A DNA stretch of 64,000 nucleotides, taken from IMG/VR virus record IMGVR_UViG_3300033233_000006, positions 1 to 64,000 of that record. The stretch is one strand, 5' to 3'. A program made the translations under genes and the position numbers. Position 1 is the stretch's first letter. Each line of letters begins with the position of its first letter. Below, piece by piece: positions 5,871 through 13,324 of the stretch. The notes under the pieces are model-generated. The model searched no databases. It saw only the letters and a program-made list of their open reading frames with translations, and had not been told where the DNA came from. This DNA is from a virus.

Positions 5871-7862
5871 TCAGTCCGACCCGCCGTTGCCCTTCATCCG
5901 GGCGCGCATCCTGGCGCCGGATGCGCCAGACTTCTGGCCGACCTTGATCGTCTGGAGCGGAATCGCTCCGACTTCTGGCGGAGGAGCAGTACCGACGCCG
6001 GTTCTCCCCGAGCCGACGGACACGCTCTGGTACTTGTTGCCCGGCATGTCGGACTGTTCCACCGCCTTCCCTTCGACGACGGAGTCGAGCATCCGGTCGA
6101 ACAGGGTGCCTGTCCTAGCGGGCCCCCCTTCGGACTCCTCCTTCTCGCCGCTCCGGGTGAGCCGCGCCGCCGCGGCGTGGACGTTGTCCTTGCCGGCGAA
6201 GTAGACGCCGCCCTTGGTCCTCATCTGATGCGCGAGGTGGGCGTCGCGAGCTGCGTGAGCCGTGTCGGCGATCCGGCTGATCTTGGTGTGGTGCTCGTGG
6301 TGGCCGTGATCCTGGGGGAACATGGCGTCGTTGCCGATCTTGTGGAACTTCTTGAAGCCCTCCATGCCGCCGTGGAGGAGCTTGTGGAGGGACTTCGACT
6401 CGGCGTGGACCTCGGCGGCACTCGGGTCGTCGGCAACCGACTTGACGAGGTGGTTGAGGTCGTGACTGCTGACGTGAGCCCCGTGCTCGGGGTGGAACCA
6501 GGCGTCGGCAGTGGCGAGAAGGTTGTCGTGGATCGACGCCTTCGGATCGAACTCGTCGTGGTTCGTGACCGCGTCGTGGAGGGTCTTGGTCGAGCCGCCG
6601 AACAACGCCTGGGCGAGATGCGGATGCCAGCGCGGATCACCAGGCTGGGGGTCGGGCGCCTCCCACGACTGGGCGTCGCCGCCGAGGTGGGCGTGGACGA
6701 ACTGCGAGACACCGTCGTTGCCGTCCAGCTCGGGGCCTTCGTGATGAACTCCGTGCTTGGCGTGCTTCTTGACCTTCTCGATCGTCTCCGGCGCGAGGTT
6801 GGGCATCGCACCGTGCTTGGAGCCGACCACGATCGAATGGCCGTGCTCGAAGTGCGGATCGAACTCGGGCTCCTCCGGCTCCTGCTCGTCACGGGGAACT
6901 CCTGGCTGCTGGTTGCGACCGGGATCGAGGCTGCGGTCGAGGGCGGCCTTGAGCTTCTTCGCCTTCTCGTCGTCCGGGCTGGCCTTCTTGGCTGGCTTGC
7001 CACCAGCGGGCGGTGCTCCGGGCTTCGAGCCGGGTTCGACCGCCGGGTGCCCAGCTCCGCCCTCACCGGCGTTGGCTCCGTCGGCCTCGCCGAGCGCCAG
7101 CGAGAGAAAGCGCGATTCCTTCACGACCTTGCCGCCTTCCATGTTGTCGAACTCCGCTCTCTGCATGATGTCAGGTGGGCCGCCATCGGTCATCGAACTT
7201 CCGAACGGCGGAGCTGGGCTCATCCCAGCCCCGCACGGCTGGTCGGCGGTGGTCTTTCCCAGCGGGATGCGGTACTTCTCCCAGCCCCAGACCTCGACCT
7301 CGGTGACCATGAAGCTGCCCGTCGGCTTCGGCCCGGAGTAGGCTGGCTCGCCTTTGTTCACGTAAGCGAGGGTCGTGTGGAGCTTGAAGGTCCGGGCGCG
7401 GTCGCTGAACGATGGCTTGACCTTGGTGTGGCCGTAGGTGTGGCCGACCAAAACCCCGCACGACTCCACCGCCGCGAACAGGTCAGCGTGCAGTTCGCCG
7501 ATGGTCCTGTAGTAGACACCAGTGGGCCCCTTCACTCGGATGTCCGCCGTTGGCTCCATGTGGGCGATCGTCTGGGCCTTCTCGTTCTTGAACTCGGCGT
7601 AGGCACGCACGTTCATCGTGAACGGCGGCCAGTCCGTCACGCACTCCCGGACGGCCTCGACGACTCTCGTCTGCTCATCAGCAGTGACTTCACCGATGTA
7701 GAGCACCGTGACGTGCGGGATCGAGTCGTCCTCATCGCTCTTGTCGGGGAAGTGCTTTGCGAGGTTGCGGGGCAGCGGGATGAACACGCCGCAGGAAATC
7801 TTCCCGGTCTTGTCGACCTCGGTGGTTTCCAGCACTGGAACAACGCGGTCGAACAGGCTCAC
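5871..7862 (-). CDS. Large protein with N-terminal 2H phosphoesterase domain
   Basis: 663 residues. Two H-x-T/S motifs, H50-V-T52 (IPHVTVLY) and H162-T-T164 (LHTTLAYV), about 110 residues apart, are the signature of the 2H phosphoesterase/2'-5' RNA ligase superfamily, which cleaves 2'-5' or cyclic phosphodiester bonds. Known phage members include Acb1-type anti-CBASS nucleases; whether this one acts on signalling nucleotides is inference. A low-complexity linker (about 255-330), a histidine-rich helical region (about 340-580) and a tail with GGPARTGTLFDR follow. The N-terminus SLFDRVV resembles that tail and the Nudix and portal N-termini, hinting at a shared head-targeting peptide. Confidence 0.7.
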   Translation of the reverse strand: MSLFDRVVPVLETTEVDKTGKISCGVFIPLPRNLAKHFPDKSDEDDSIPHVTVLYIGEVTADEQTRVVEAVRECVTDWPPFTMNVRAYAEFKNEKAQTIAHMEPTADIRVKGPTGVYYRTIGELHADLFAAVESCGVLVGHTYGHTKVKPSFSDRARTFKLHTTLAYVNKGEPAYSGPKPTGSFMVTEVEVWGWEKYRIPLGKTTADQPCGAGMSPAPPFGSSMTDGGPPDIMQRAEFDNMEGGKVVKESRFLSLALGEADGANAGEGGAGHPAVEPGSKPGAPPAGGKPAKKASPDDEKAKKLKAALDRSLDPGRNQQPGVPRDEQEPEEPEFDPHFEHGHSIVVGSKHGAMPNLAPETIEKVKKHAKHGVHHEGPELDGNDGVSQFVHAHLGGDAQSWEAPDPQPGDPRWHPHLAQALFGGSTKTLHDAVTNHDEFDPKASIHDNLLATADAWFHPEHGAHVSSHDLNHLVKSVADDPSAAEVHAESKSLHKLLHGGMEGFKKFHKIGNDAMFPQDHGHHEHHTKISRIADTAHAARDAHLAHQMRTKGGVYFAGKDNVHAAAARLTRSGEKEESEGGPARTGTLFDRMLDSVVEGKAVEQSDMPGNKYQSVSVGSGRTGVGTAPPPEVGAIPLQTIKVGQKSGASGARMRARMKGNGGSD
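6111..6123 (-). repeat. CCCGCTAGGACA dispersed element, in coding sequence
   Basis: GGCCCGCTAGGACA, read as Gly-Pro-Ala-Arg-Thr about 80 codons before the end of the 2H protein. Confidence 0.5.
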
Positions 7863-7912
7863 CTAGCGGACCTCGGGGCTCCCCCCAATGATCCGCTACT
7901 CGGGGCTCCCGA

Positions 7913-8137
7913 TCAACCGCCGAGCGAGCCCAAGATGTCCACGAGGCTCATGGGTTCGAGCCGGTCGGCCCCGAACCGGCGCACGGCCCTGAGTCCGTCG
8001 ATGTGGATCAGGTAGGTCGAGCCGGCGATCTTGACGACTGTGCCCTCGGTCGGCAGCTTCGCGCGGAACGCGCCCTCGCGGAGCACGCCCTCCTCTTGGG
8101 TGGGCATGACCCGAACTCGTGCTCCTTCGCCGATCAC
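7913..8137 (-). CDS. SH3-like protein with C-terminal tag
   Basis: 74 residues from GTG 8137 (GTGA overlap with the upstream stop). Pattern GEGARVRVMPTQEEG...EGTVVKIAG...YLIHIDGL fits a small barrel; ends PMSLVDILGSLGG. Function unknown. Confidence 0.7.
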   Translation of the reverse strand: MIGEGARVRVMPTQEEGVLREGAFRAKLPTEGTVVKIAGSTYLIHIDGLRAVRRFGADRLEPMSLVDILGSLGG

Positions 8138-8571
8138 TGCTGGTCCTCGGGCTTGGAGCCCAAGATGCCCAAGTCGTCGAGATACTCCTCGAACTCACCC
8201 TCGCTCAAGTCCGGCGCCTTCGAGTGCTCCTGCACGAGAGTCATGAGTTTCTCGCGGCAGAGCTTCACCAGCTCCTCGGGCAGCGGCGGAACTGCGATCT
8301 GCCCAGCCTGCTCGGCCAGCTCGCCGGAGGTGGGTCCGTCCTTCTTGTTGTTCCACGACTCGCCGGTCGCCAGCGCGTAGAAGAGGCCCCGGATGTCCGC
8401 GCGCGTCGTCTCGTCGCCAGCGTAGTAGCTCACCAGCGCGTCGAAGGCCCGGTGGGGGTCCTCCCCGGCCTGGGCCTTCAACTCCTCCTTCATGAGACCT
8501 TCGGGGAGGTGACGAATGAACTCGTCGTTGTGCTGCTTGATCTGGTCGAGCGGGATCGGGTTGGTGCTCAC
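8134..8571 (-). CDS. Helical protein of unknown function
   Basis: 145 residues, MSTNPIPLDQIKQHNDEF... GTG 8571 has GGAGG upstream and a GGTAGAAC box at 8589-8596. Largely helical, acidic C-terminus (LSEGEFEEYLDDLG). No recognised domain. Confidence 0.7.
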   Translation of the reverse strand: MSTNPIPLDQIKQHNDEFIRHLPEGLMKEELKAQAGEDPHRAFDALVSYYAGDETTRADIRGLFYALATGESWNNKKDGPTSGELAEQAGQIAVPPLPEELVKLCREKLMTLVQEHSKAPDLSEGEFEEYLDDLGILGSKPEDQQ

Positions 8572-8596
8572 GACCGTCCTCCGATCACGTTCTACC

Positions 8597-8866
8597 CTAG
8601 TGGCTCGTCGGCTTGCACACGAGCTTGAAGCGGTCGATGTCGATGAGCGCCTCGGGGTAGCCCCATTTCGATCTGTTGAGCACGGTGCAGATGATGACGG
8701 GGCGGTCTTTCGAGTAGCTCCAGCCAGCGCACTTCACGAGAAGGCGGCGCTTGAACGAGAGGCCGTTCCGTCTGGGGGGCGCCTTCTTGTCCTCCCAGAT
8801 GGACCCGACAGCGATTCCGGCGGCGTCCATCCGCCTCTCGATGGCGAGCCGGTCGGGCGCGGCCAC
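8597..8866 (-). CDS. Small basic protein of unknown function
   Basis: 89 residues from GTG 8866. The pattern VGSIWEDKK...RRLLVKCAGW...PEALIDIDRFKLV recalls small phage proteins with G-x-x-W-x-D, a beta-rich core and an I-x-x-x-RF ending. Its stop TAG is the first part of a GGGTAGAAC box. Confidence 0.65.
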   Translation of the reverse strand: MAAPDRLAIERRMDAAGIAVGSIWEDKKAPPRRNGLSFKRRLLVKCAGWSYSKDRPVIICTVLNRSKWGYPEALIDIDRFKLVCKPTSH

Positions 8867-8869
8867 GGC

Positions 8870-9310
8870 CTAGATCATCTCCTGAACGTAGCCGTTGGTG
8901 AGCTTCCGCAGGCGCTCGCACACGTCGCGGTAGCGGATGCAGTCCTTGGACGAGAAGCCCTCCTGGTTGTCGCGAAGCGAGATGAACCAGTGGTCGAGGG
9001 AGTCCTTCTCCAGCTCGCACTCGGGGAGCGTGAGGTTCTCGACCTTGACCGTGTAGCGCGTGTCGAGTCGGGGAGCCGGTTCGAGCGACAGCTCGACCTC
9101 GGCGACCTCGACCGGCAGCGGCTCACCGTCCTGCTTGATCTCGTAGAGGACTTGGCCGCCAACTCGGCTCGCGTCCCGGACCAAGCCGGAGCGCTGGGTA
9201 GACGAGCCGTCGGACCACACGACCCGGTGCCCGTTCTGGAACTTTGTGCGCCGCTTGGGGCGCGGGGCGAACGGGTCTCGGCGCTTGTTGTTGCGCTTGG
9301 TCTTGTTCAC
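8870..9310 (-). CDS. Basic N-terminus, beta-rich protein of unknown function
   Basis: 146 residues from GTG 9310, preceded by AAGGGA and a TGCAACTC-N12-GTGT element. A Lys/Arg-rich head (KTKRNNKRRDPF) precedes a section with FQNGHRVVW and paired hydrophobic strands. Possibly nucleic-acid binding; not recognised. Confidence 0.7.
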   Translation of the reverse strand: MNKTKRNNKRRDPFAPRPKRRTKFQNGHRVVWSDGSSTQRSGLVRDASRVGGQVLYEIKQDGEPLPVEVAEVELSLEPAPRLDTRYTVKVENLTLPECELEKDSLDHWFISLRDNQEGFSSKDCIRYRDVCERLRKLTNGYVQEMI

Positions 9311-9626
9311 GGGTCGGCTCCCTTCGTTGGATCGTCCGTTGGATTGACACGGGGACTCGCCGGAGTTGCAGGACGGGCTTGGGTGCCGGCTTGGTCGCAG
9401 CCGCCGGACGCGACACGAGCCGGACGACCGCGATCGCGTCCGGGACCTTCGCTACGCGGTTCTCGCCGATCATGCGGGCTTTGGTCACGGCGAGCAGCGC
9501 CGGAGAGACTCCCTCGCACACGGGGCAGTAGGAGTAGAGCCCGAAGAACCCGAACAGTTGGTGTCGACCGCAGAAGAAGTCGTAAGGACCCCAGTGAGCG
9601 GGGCGCCTCTTGTTGTCCACGGTCAC
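9123..9626 (-). CDS. Cysteine-containing small protein, 3' end overlaps next gene
   Basis: Up to 167 residues from GTG 9626 (GTGA overlap upstream). The first 70 residues look real (FFCGRHQLFGFFGLYSYCPVC, a possible zinc site). The frame then runs on for 188 nt over the next gene with arginine-rich, shadow-like sequence. The original stop may have been lost or lies after a frame change. Start is firm, end uncertain. Confidence 0.45.
   Translation of the reverse strand: MTVDNKRRPAHWGPYDFFCGRHQLFGFFGLYSYCPVCEGVSPALLAVTKARMIGENRVAKVPDAIAVVRLVSRPAAATKPAPKPVLQLRRVPVSIQRTIQRREPTREQDQAQQQAPRPVRPAPQAAHKVPERAPGRVVRRLVYPALRLGPGREPSWRPSPLRDQAGR
9347..9370 (-). promoter_or_regulatory. TGCAACTC-N12-GTGT promoter-like element
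   Basis: Minus strand TGCAACTC, 12 nt, GTGTCA; 37 nt before the GTG at 9310. Confidence 0.6.
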
Positions 9627-9937
9627 TCCGTCGCCTCGGCCTCGGCGACTTCGTCGTCGCCGCGCGAACAGAGGTTGCAGACCCCTTCGTCGTTGAGCGT
9701 CGTCTCGGGCGGGAAGACAGGAGCGTCGCACTCGGCGCAGAACTCCTGCTCGTCCTCGGGTATCTCGCGGACGTTGGCAACCGCCTCGGCGAGTCCGGCG
9801 CCGCTGTAGACCAGCTCGGCCCCGCTCTCGTAGGACGTGAGCGTGAGCGTGTAACCGGCACCGTTCGACTCGAACTTCACCGACCACAGCAGGGCCAGCT
9901 TTTCGAGCGTGGTCTCCAACTCGGTCTTCGCGGTCAC
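9623..9937 (-). CDS. Small protein with C-terminal zinc ribbon
   Basis: 104 residues from GTG 9937. A helix-strand N-terminal half (ETTLEKLALLWSVKFES) is followed by CAEC...CNLC spaced about 20 residues apart, a zinc ribbon. Coupled by GTGA overlaps on both sides. Confidence 0.7.
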   Translation of the reverse strand: MTAKTELETTLEKLALLWSVKFESNGAGYTLTLTSYESGAELVYSGAGLAEAVANVREIPEDEQEFCAECDAPVFPPETTLNDEGVCNLCSRGDDEVAEAEATE

Positions 9938-10194
9938 GACCGCACCTCGGCGTAATCGAGCGCGTCCTTCACGGACGACACGGCACCCATTTCCTTGAGC
10001 ACGGCGAGCGCCCGGCGGAGCCCGGCCTTGGTGGCGGCCTCGACGCGAATCGCCGTGTGCCCGACGTACCACGACGGGGTCTGCCGGGCACGCACGCCCG
10101 GCAGCTTGGCCCGGTTGACCGCCCGGACCGCGTCGGTGACGCCCGGACCACCCTCCGACCGCTTGAGCTTGGTGTTCGTCCACGAGTAGCTCAT
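9934..10194 (-). CDS. Small basic protein of unknown function
   Basis: 86 residues, MSYSWTNTKLKRSEG...; ATG 10194 has GGAGGA upstream. Strand-strand-helix pattern (PSWYVGHTAIRVEAATKAGLRRAL). Function unknown. Confidence 0.7.
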   Translation of the reverse strand: MSYSWTNTKLKRSEGGPGVTDAVRAVNRAKLPGVRARQTPSWYVGHTAIRVEAATKAGLRRALAVLKEMGAVSSVKDALDYAEVRS

Positions 10195-10376
10195 GTGCGT
10201 TCCTCCTCCGCCGGACTGACACTCGAACCTGCCGGAGTTGCAGCGCGCCGAACTCGGACCTTCCGCCCCGCGCCGGGGCACGTCCACCCCAGTGAGCCGT
10301 GGGTTGCTATGCGACCGTCGAAGACGGACATGGGCCGGTGACAGCCGGGGCACTTGCGCTTGACGATCGGGGTCAT
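10191..10376 (-). CDS. Small zinc-finger-like protein
   Basis: 61 residues, MTPIVKRKCPGCHRPMSV... with CPGC (9-12) and HGSLGWTCPGAG (about 28-39), a compact Cys/His zinc site typical of tiny phage proteins. AAGGAG precedes ATG 10376; the stop overlaps the next start as ATGA. Confidence 0.65.
   Translation of the reverse strand: MTPIVKRKCPGCHRPMSVFDGRIATHGSLGWTCPGAGRKVRVRRAATPAGSSVSPAEEERT
10219..10242 (-). promoter_or_regulatory. TGCAACTC-N12-GTGT promoter-like element
   Basis: TGCAACTC, 12 nt, GTGTCA, 25 nt before ATG 10194; it overlaps the 3' end of the upstream coding sequence. Confidence 0.6.
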
Positions 10377-10506
10377 GGGCGAGCGGCTCCTTCTTGCCGC
10401 CACCAGTAGAACGGCGGAGAGCCGCGAATCTGACAGCGCATCGCCTCGGCGACAGCGACTCGGCATCAGCGCCGATGGCCCTCTAGCGGGCGATCCCATG
10501 GGACTC

Positions 10507-10522
10507 GCGGCCCAAAGGCCGC
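10507..10522 (-). terminator. Short hairpin downstream of the 10526 gene
   Basis: GCGGCC-caaa-GGCCGC, a few bases past the stop of the small gene; no clear U-tract. Confidence 0.4.
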
Positions 10523-10525
10523 ACC

Positions 10526-10690
10526 CTACTCCTTCTTCTCCTTCCTCCGCGTGCTTACCGTCACCCGACCGCTTGCCGTGGTCTTGACGCGAACGCCGCC
10601 CGCCTCGACGACGACGTGGGAGAGCTGGCGCGTTGTGCCCTCGGCGCTGCTGCTCGGGTTGACCATCGTCACCGTCATGGCCGCGCTCAT
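10526..10690 (-). CDS. Very small basic protein
   Basis: 54 residues, MSAAMTVTMVNPSSS... ending STRRKEKKE. It sits head to tail with its neighbours and has codon use like them. Beta-strand pattern (HVVVEAGGVRVKTT). Function unknown. Confidence 0.55.
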   Translation of the reverse strand: MSAAMTVTMVNPSSSAEGTTRQLSHVVVEAGGVRVKTTASGRVTVSTRRKEKKE

Positions 10691-10693
10691 GGC

Positions 10694-10841
10694 TCAGTCC
10701 CACCCCTTCTGCTTGCGGCGCGCATCGTCGCGACGGCGTCGCTCCTTCTTTGTTGGGCGTGGCGGTGAACCTCGCGACCCCGCCGTTCCAGTCGTTCCTG
10801 TGTCCGAGCCCGTTGCCGGGCTGTCCGATCTTCTTGGTCAC
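10694..10841 (-). pseudogene. Small gene with a frame jump (frameshift or +1 slippage)
   Basis: GTG 10841 (GTGA overlap) opens VTKKIGQPGNGLGHRNDW...TPNK. In that frame there is no stop near the next gene. One base further, the frame reads KKERRRRDDARRKQKGWD and stops at 10694, just before the next start. The total is one base more than a multiple of three. Either a +1 slip at CCC-AAC-AAA or a one-base insertion explains it. Confidence 0.55.
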
Positions 10842-11167
10842 GCTTCCTCCACGTAGGCCCGAACCTCGGCCCCGGTCGCCTTGACCGCCGCGGCGTCCAA
10901 GTGATCGCCGCAGCGCTCGCAGCTCGCCTTCCCCTTCTCGTACGGGTGCGCCGTAAGGAGGTCGTGCTTGCAGCCCGGCAGCGGCTCGCGGTTGTATCCG
11001 CCGGGGTTGGCGTTGTTCTCGTGCAAGTGCGTGTAGGCCGCCGTGAACGTCTTGAACGGCCCCTGCGTGTCGTAGTCGGGGTTCTCCCCGTAGGGCCACT
11101 CCTGAAGGTCGTAGAACCACTTCCCCGGCGTCTTCTCGTAGAACCGGCAGTCCGCTCCCGTGCTCAC
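10838..11167 (-). CDS. Conserved-type phage protein with zinc ribbon
   Basis: 109 residues from GTG 11167. An aromatic N-terminal half (KWFYDLQEWPYG, GPFKTFTAAYTHL, then NANPGGY) resembles small conserved phage proteins; CKH and CERCG later form a zinc site. Role unknown. Confidence 0.7.
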   Translation of the reverse strand: MSTGADCRFYEKTPGKWFYDLQEWPYGENPDYDTQGPFKTFTAAYTHLHENNANPGGYNREPLPGCKHDLLTAHPYEKGKASCERCGDHLDAAAVKATGAEVRAYVEEA

Positions 11168-11188
11168 TCGGTCACCTCCGCTTCGCTG

Positions 11189-11212
11189 ACACTTGAGCTT
11201 CGACGAGTTGCA
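11189..11212 (-). promoter_or_regulatory. TGCAACTC-N12-GTGT promoter-like element
   Basis: TGCAACTC, 12 nt, GTGTCA, 21 nt before GTG 11167. Confidence 0.6.
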
Positions 11213-11236
11213 GCCATCCGGTGCATCTGTGATCCG

Positions 11237-12022
11237 TTACCACAGCGGAAGCTGGTCGTCTCCGAGCAGCGTCGTCTTCCCGAGCCGGTCGTCCGTGGAA
11301 CTCGACACCGGCCCAGTCCACGCGCTCGTCTTGTAGTCGACCGTGAGCGTGCGCACGGTGAGGTTGTCGCGGTCGCCGTTGAAGATCGCCGCGTGGAGCT
11401 TGCCGCGGCCCTCGCCGTCGAGCCCGATCGCGTGCTCGAAGAACTTCGGCTTCTCGAAGCTCTCGTGCCCGAACAGGACGGTGCCGAACCGTCCGTCGTA
11501 CTCCTCGGCCCAGAAGCGCGAGCTTCCCGTGAAGCCGGGGATCGGACGGCCCGTCTGGGGGTCGAGGTAGCGGCAGCGGAGCACGCGCGCATCGAGATCC
11601 GCCTCGCGTCGCATCTCCGGGAGGATTCCGCCGTGGACAAGAAGGAGGCCCATCTCCTCGACCCTGAGCGTGACCGGAAGGCTCGCCATCCAGTGAACCT
11701 CGTCGGCTCGAAGCGCCTTGAGGAAGCCGTCGCTGTTCGCGTGGCACGGCTGAGTCTCTCCCGGTTTGGGAACCCCGAACCACGCGCGGACGTACGCGTC
11801 CTCGTGGTTGCCGCGGACGACCTCGAAGCGACGGCGCTGCCCACAGCGTGACTTGAAGCTGCCCGAGCGCGCGAGGCGCAAGCAGCCGAAGCTGTCATCG
11901 CCGCGGTCCACCAGGTCTCCGAGCATGAGCACGCGGTCGACACGGGCGTCCTCGATCCGGCCAAGCATCTCGACCAGCTCGGCCTTATGCCCGTGAATGT
12001 CCCCGACAACCGCGATCCTCAT
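11237..12022 (-). CDS. Calcineurin-like metallophosphoesterase
   Basis: 261 residues, MRIAVVGDIHGH... All metal-binding motifs are present in order: GDIHG (7-11), GDLVDRG (about 35-41), GNHE (about 70-73), VHGG (about 126-129) and GHE (about 187). This is the serine/threonine phosphatase or diadenosine-tetraphosphatase type that uses two metals. Phage relatives of this family remove phosphates from proteins or nucleotide ends; the substrate here is not known. ATG 12028 (MN-MRI) is an alternative start; AAGGGA fits ATG 12022. Confidence 0.9.
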   Translation of the reverse strand: MRIAVVGDIHGHKAELVEMLGRIEDARVDRVLMLGDLVDRGDDSFGCLRLARSGSFKSRCGQRRRFEVVRGNHEDAYVRAWFGVPKPGETQPCHANSDGFLKALRADEVHWMASLPVTLRVEEMGLLLVHGGILPEMRREADLDARVLRCRYLDPQTGRPIPGFTGSSRFWAEEYDGRFGTVLFGHESFEKPKFFEHAIGLDGEGRGKLHAAIFNGDRDNLTVRTLTVDYKTSAWTGPVSSSTDDRLGKTTLLGDDQLPLW

Positions 12023-12044
12023 GTTCATTCCCTTCACTCCTCCG

Positions 12045-12068
12045 ACACACGGACGGCAAGGAGTTGCA
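12045..12068 (-). promoter_or_regulatory. TGCAACTC-N12-GTGT promoter-like element
   Basis: TGCAACTC, 12 nt, GTGTCG, upstream of the phosphoesterase gene. Confidence 0.6.
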
Positions 12069-12069
12069 C

Positions 12070-12378
12070 TCACTCGCCGCTGAACAGGTCGTCCTTCTTG
12101 TTCTTCAAGAGACGGCACCCATTCGGGATCGCCGCCACCTTGGCCGACGCGATCAGGGTGAGCGCCGCGAAGACGGCGGTGTCCGAGTCGCAGGCGAGCG
12201 TCTCGCTCCCGAACAGGTTCCCCTGCGTCACGTAGTAGGTTCCGGCGACGCCTTCACGGACCTCGGTGAGCCGCTCCCCGACCTTGCCGCGGAAAACGAT
12301 CCGGTAGCCCGTCAAGACCTCCGGCTGGTCGTTCCACGACAGCGGCATCTTGCCGCTCGTCTCGCACGTCTTCGCCAT
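12070..12378 (-). CDS. Small protein of unknown function
   Basis: 102 residues, MAKTCETSGKMPL...; GAGGAG precedes ATG 12378. Beta-rich middle (YRIVFRGKVGERLTEV), hydrophobic helix (FAALTLIASAKVAAI). No recognised domain. Confidence 0.7.
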   Translation of the reverse strand: MAKTCETSGKMPLSWNDQPEVLTGYRIVFRGKVGERLTEVREGVAGTYYVTQGNLFGSETLACDSDTAVFAALTLIASAKVAAIPNGCRLLKNKKDDLFSGE

Positions 12379-12401
12379 GGTTCGTTCTCCTCGATCTCCT
12401 G

Positions 12402-12425
12402 ACACGCCGAGCCGGAGGAGTTGCA
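12402..12425 (-). promoter_or_regulatory. TGCAACTC-N12-GTGT promoter-like element
   Basis: TGCAACTC, 12 nt, GTGTCA, 23 nt before ATG 12378. Confidence 0.6.
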
Positions 12426-12430
12426 GCCAG

Positions 12431-12466
12431 TCGTAAGTGCCGGTGGCGTCGTAAGTGCCGGTGGCG
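12431..12466. repeat. 18-bp tandem duplication
   Basis: TCGTAAGTGCCGGTGGCG occurs twice in tandem just upstream of a TGCAACTC element. Confidence 0.7.
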
Positions 12467-12530
12467 TCGTCGGAGTGACGGGTCGGGCTAGCACCCGACG
12501 CCGGACCGGAGCACCCCTAGCGGGACACCC

Positions 12531-12546
12531 CGGCCCCTTCGGGCCG
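12531..12546 (-). terminator. Hairpin downstream of the 12551 gene
   Basis: CGGCCC-gaag-GGGCCG directly after the stop, followed by a CCCGCTAGG element (12515-12524). Confidence 0.5.
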
Positions 12547-12550
12547 CGGC

Positions 12551-12790
12551 CTAGACCTCCTTCTCGTTGGCGAAGAACAGCTCGACGACGAGCCTGCCCA
12601 GCTCGCCCGCGTCGGCGAACAGGTCGAGTCCGGTGTGGGCGTGGATCGGCGCTCCCTCGGCGAGCTTCCGGGCGAGCTGGAGCACGCGAGCGCGCTTCTG
12701 CTTGAGCTGCTCGGCCTCGGCCTTGGCCGCCGCCTTCTTTGCTTCTTCGGCGGCCCGCGCCGCCTTCTTGGCCGTGGTGACCATGTTCAC
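12551..12790 (-). CDS. Small coiled-coil-like protein
   Basis: 79 residues from GTG 12790 (GTGA overlap, GGAGG); ATG 12784 is an alternative. An alanine/lysine-rich helix (AKKAARAAEEAKKAAAKAEA) covers half the protein, then LGRLVVELFF. Function unknown. Confidence 0.65.
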   Translation of the reverse strand: MNMVTTAKKAARAAEEAKKAAAKAEAEQLKQKRARVLQLARKLAEGAPIHAHTGLDLFADAGELGRLVVELFFANEKEV

Positions 12791-12984
12791 TTGACCTCCA
12801 CATCGGCACTGATGTCGTGCCAGTCCGTGATCGAGGCGGTCGCGTCCTCGATCTCCATGTTCGTCCCGATCGTGTCCTCGAACTTGAGGTTGTGAACGAT
12901 CGCCCCAGCGATCTCCCGCGCGTCCCGGAGGTGGTCGTCGGAGTCGAGCGTCACCTTCACCGTGATCGTCACCGTTCTGAGCAT
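12787..12984 (-). CDS. Small alpha/beta protein of unknown function
   Basis: 65 residues, MLRTVTITVKVTLDSDDHL... strand-helix-strand (ITVKVTLDS, DAREIAGAIVHNL, TASITDW). GGAGGA before ATG 12984. Confidence 0.65.
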   Translation of the reverse strand: MLRTVTITVKVTLDSDDHLRDAREIAGAIVHNLKFEDTIGTNMEIEDATASITDWHDISADVEVK

Positions 12985-13003
12985 GCGTTCCTCCGGTCCT
13001 ACA

Positions 13004-13027
13004 ACACCGGGAGCGGCCCGAGTTGCA
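13004..13027 (-). promoter_or_regulatory. TGCAACTC-N12-GTGT promoter-like element
   Basis: TGCAACTC, 12 nt, GTGTTG, 19 nt before ATG 12984. Confidence 0.6.
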
Positions 13028-13074
13028 TGCGATCGCAACTGGGGGCCGCCCCGGAACTTGTCTTGTTGTTTCCC

Positions 13075-13323
13075 TTACCAGGGCTTGCCCGCCTGCTCGA
13101 ATCCGCGCGTCTCGACCTTCACGAGCCAGCCGTGGATCGAGCCCCGGTAGCCGTAGGGAAAGACCACCGCGCGCTCGATCGTGAAGTCCGTCCGGTTGCC
13201 AGCCTGGACATACTTCGCGTGGTTGAAGGCGTCGGCGAGCTTCTGCGCCATGAACTCCTCGGCGACGAAACCGAGCACGTTGAGGTAGGTCTCGGTAACC
13301 GTCGCGGCAGCGGCGGCGGCCAT
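13075..13323 (-). CDS. Small protein of unknown function
   Basis: 82 residues, MAAAAAATVTETYL...; one helix then beta strands (DFTIERAVVFPYGYRG, GWLVKVETRGF). It follows the 458-residue gene by one base and probably shares its transcript. Confidence 0.65.
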   Translation of the reverse strand: MAAAAAATVTETYLNVLGFVAEEFMAQKLADAFNHAKYVQAGNRTDFTIERAVVFPYGYRGSIHGWLVKVETRGFEQAGKPW

Positions 13324-13324
13324 G

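Noticed and set aside
6177-8015. A 612-codon plus-strand frame opposite the 2H protein
   Set aside because: It mirrors the minus-strand gene and has no motifs or usable start signal.
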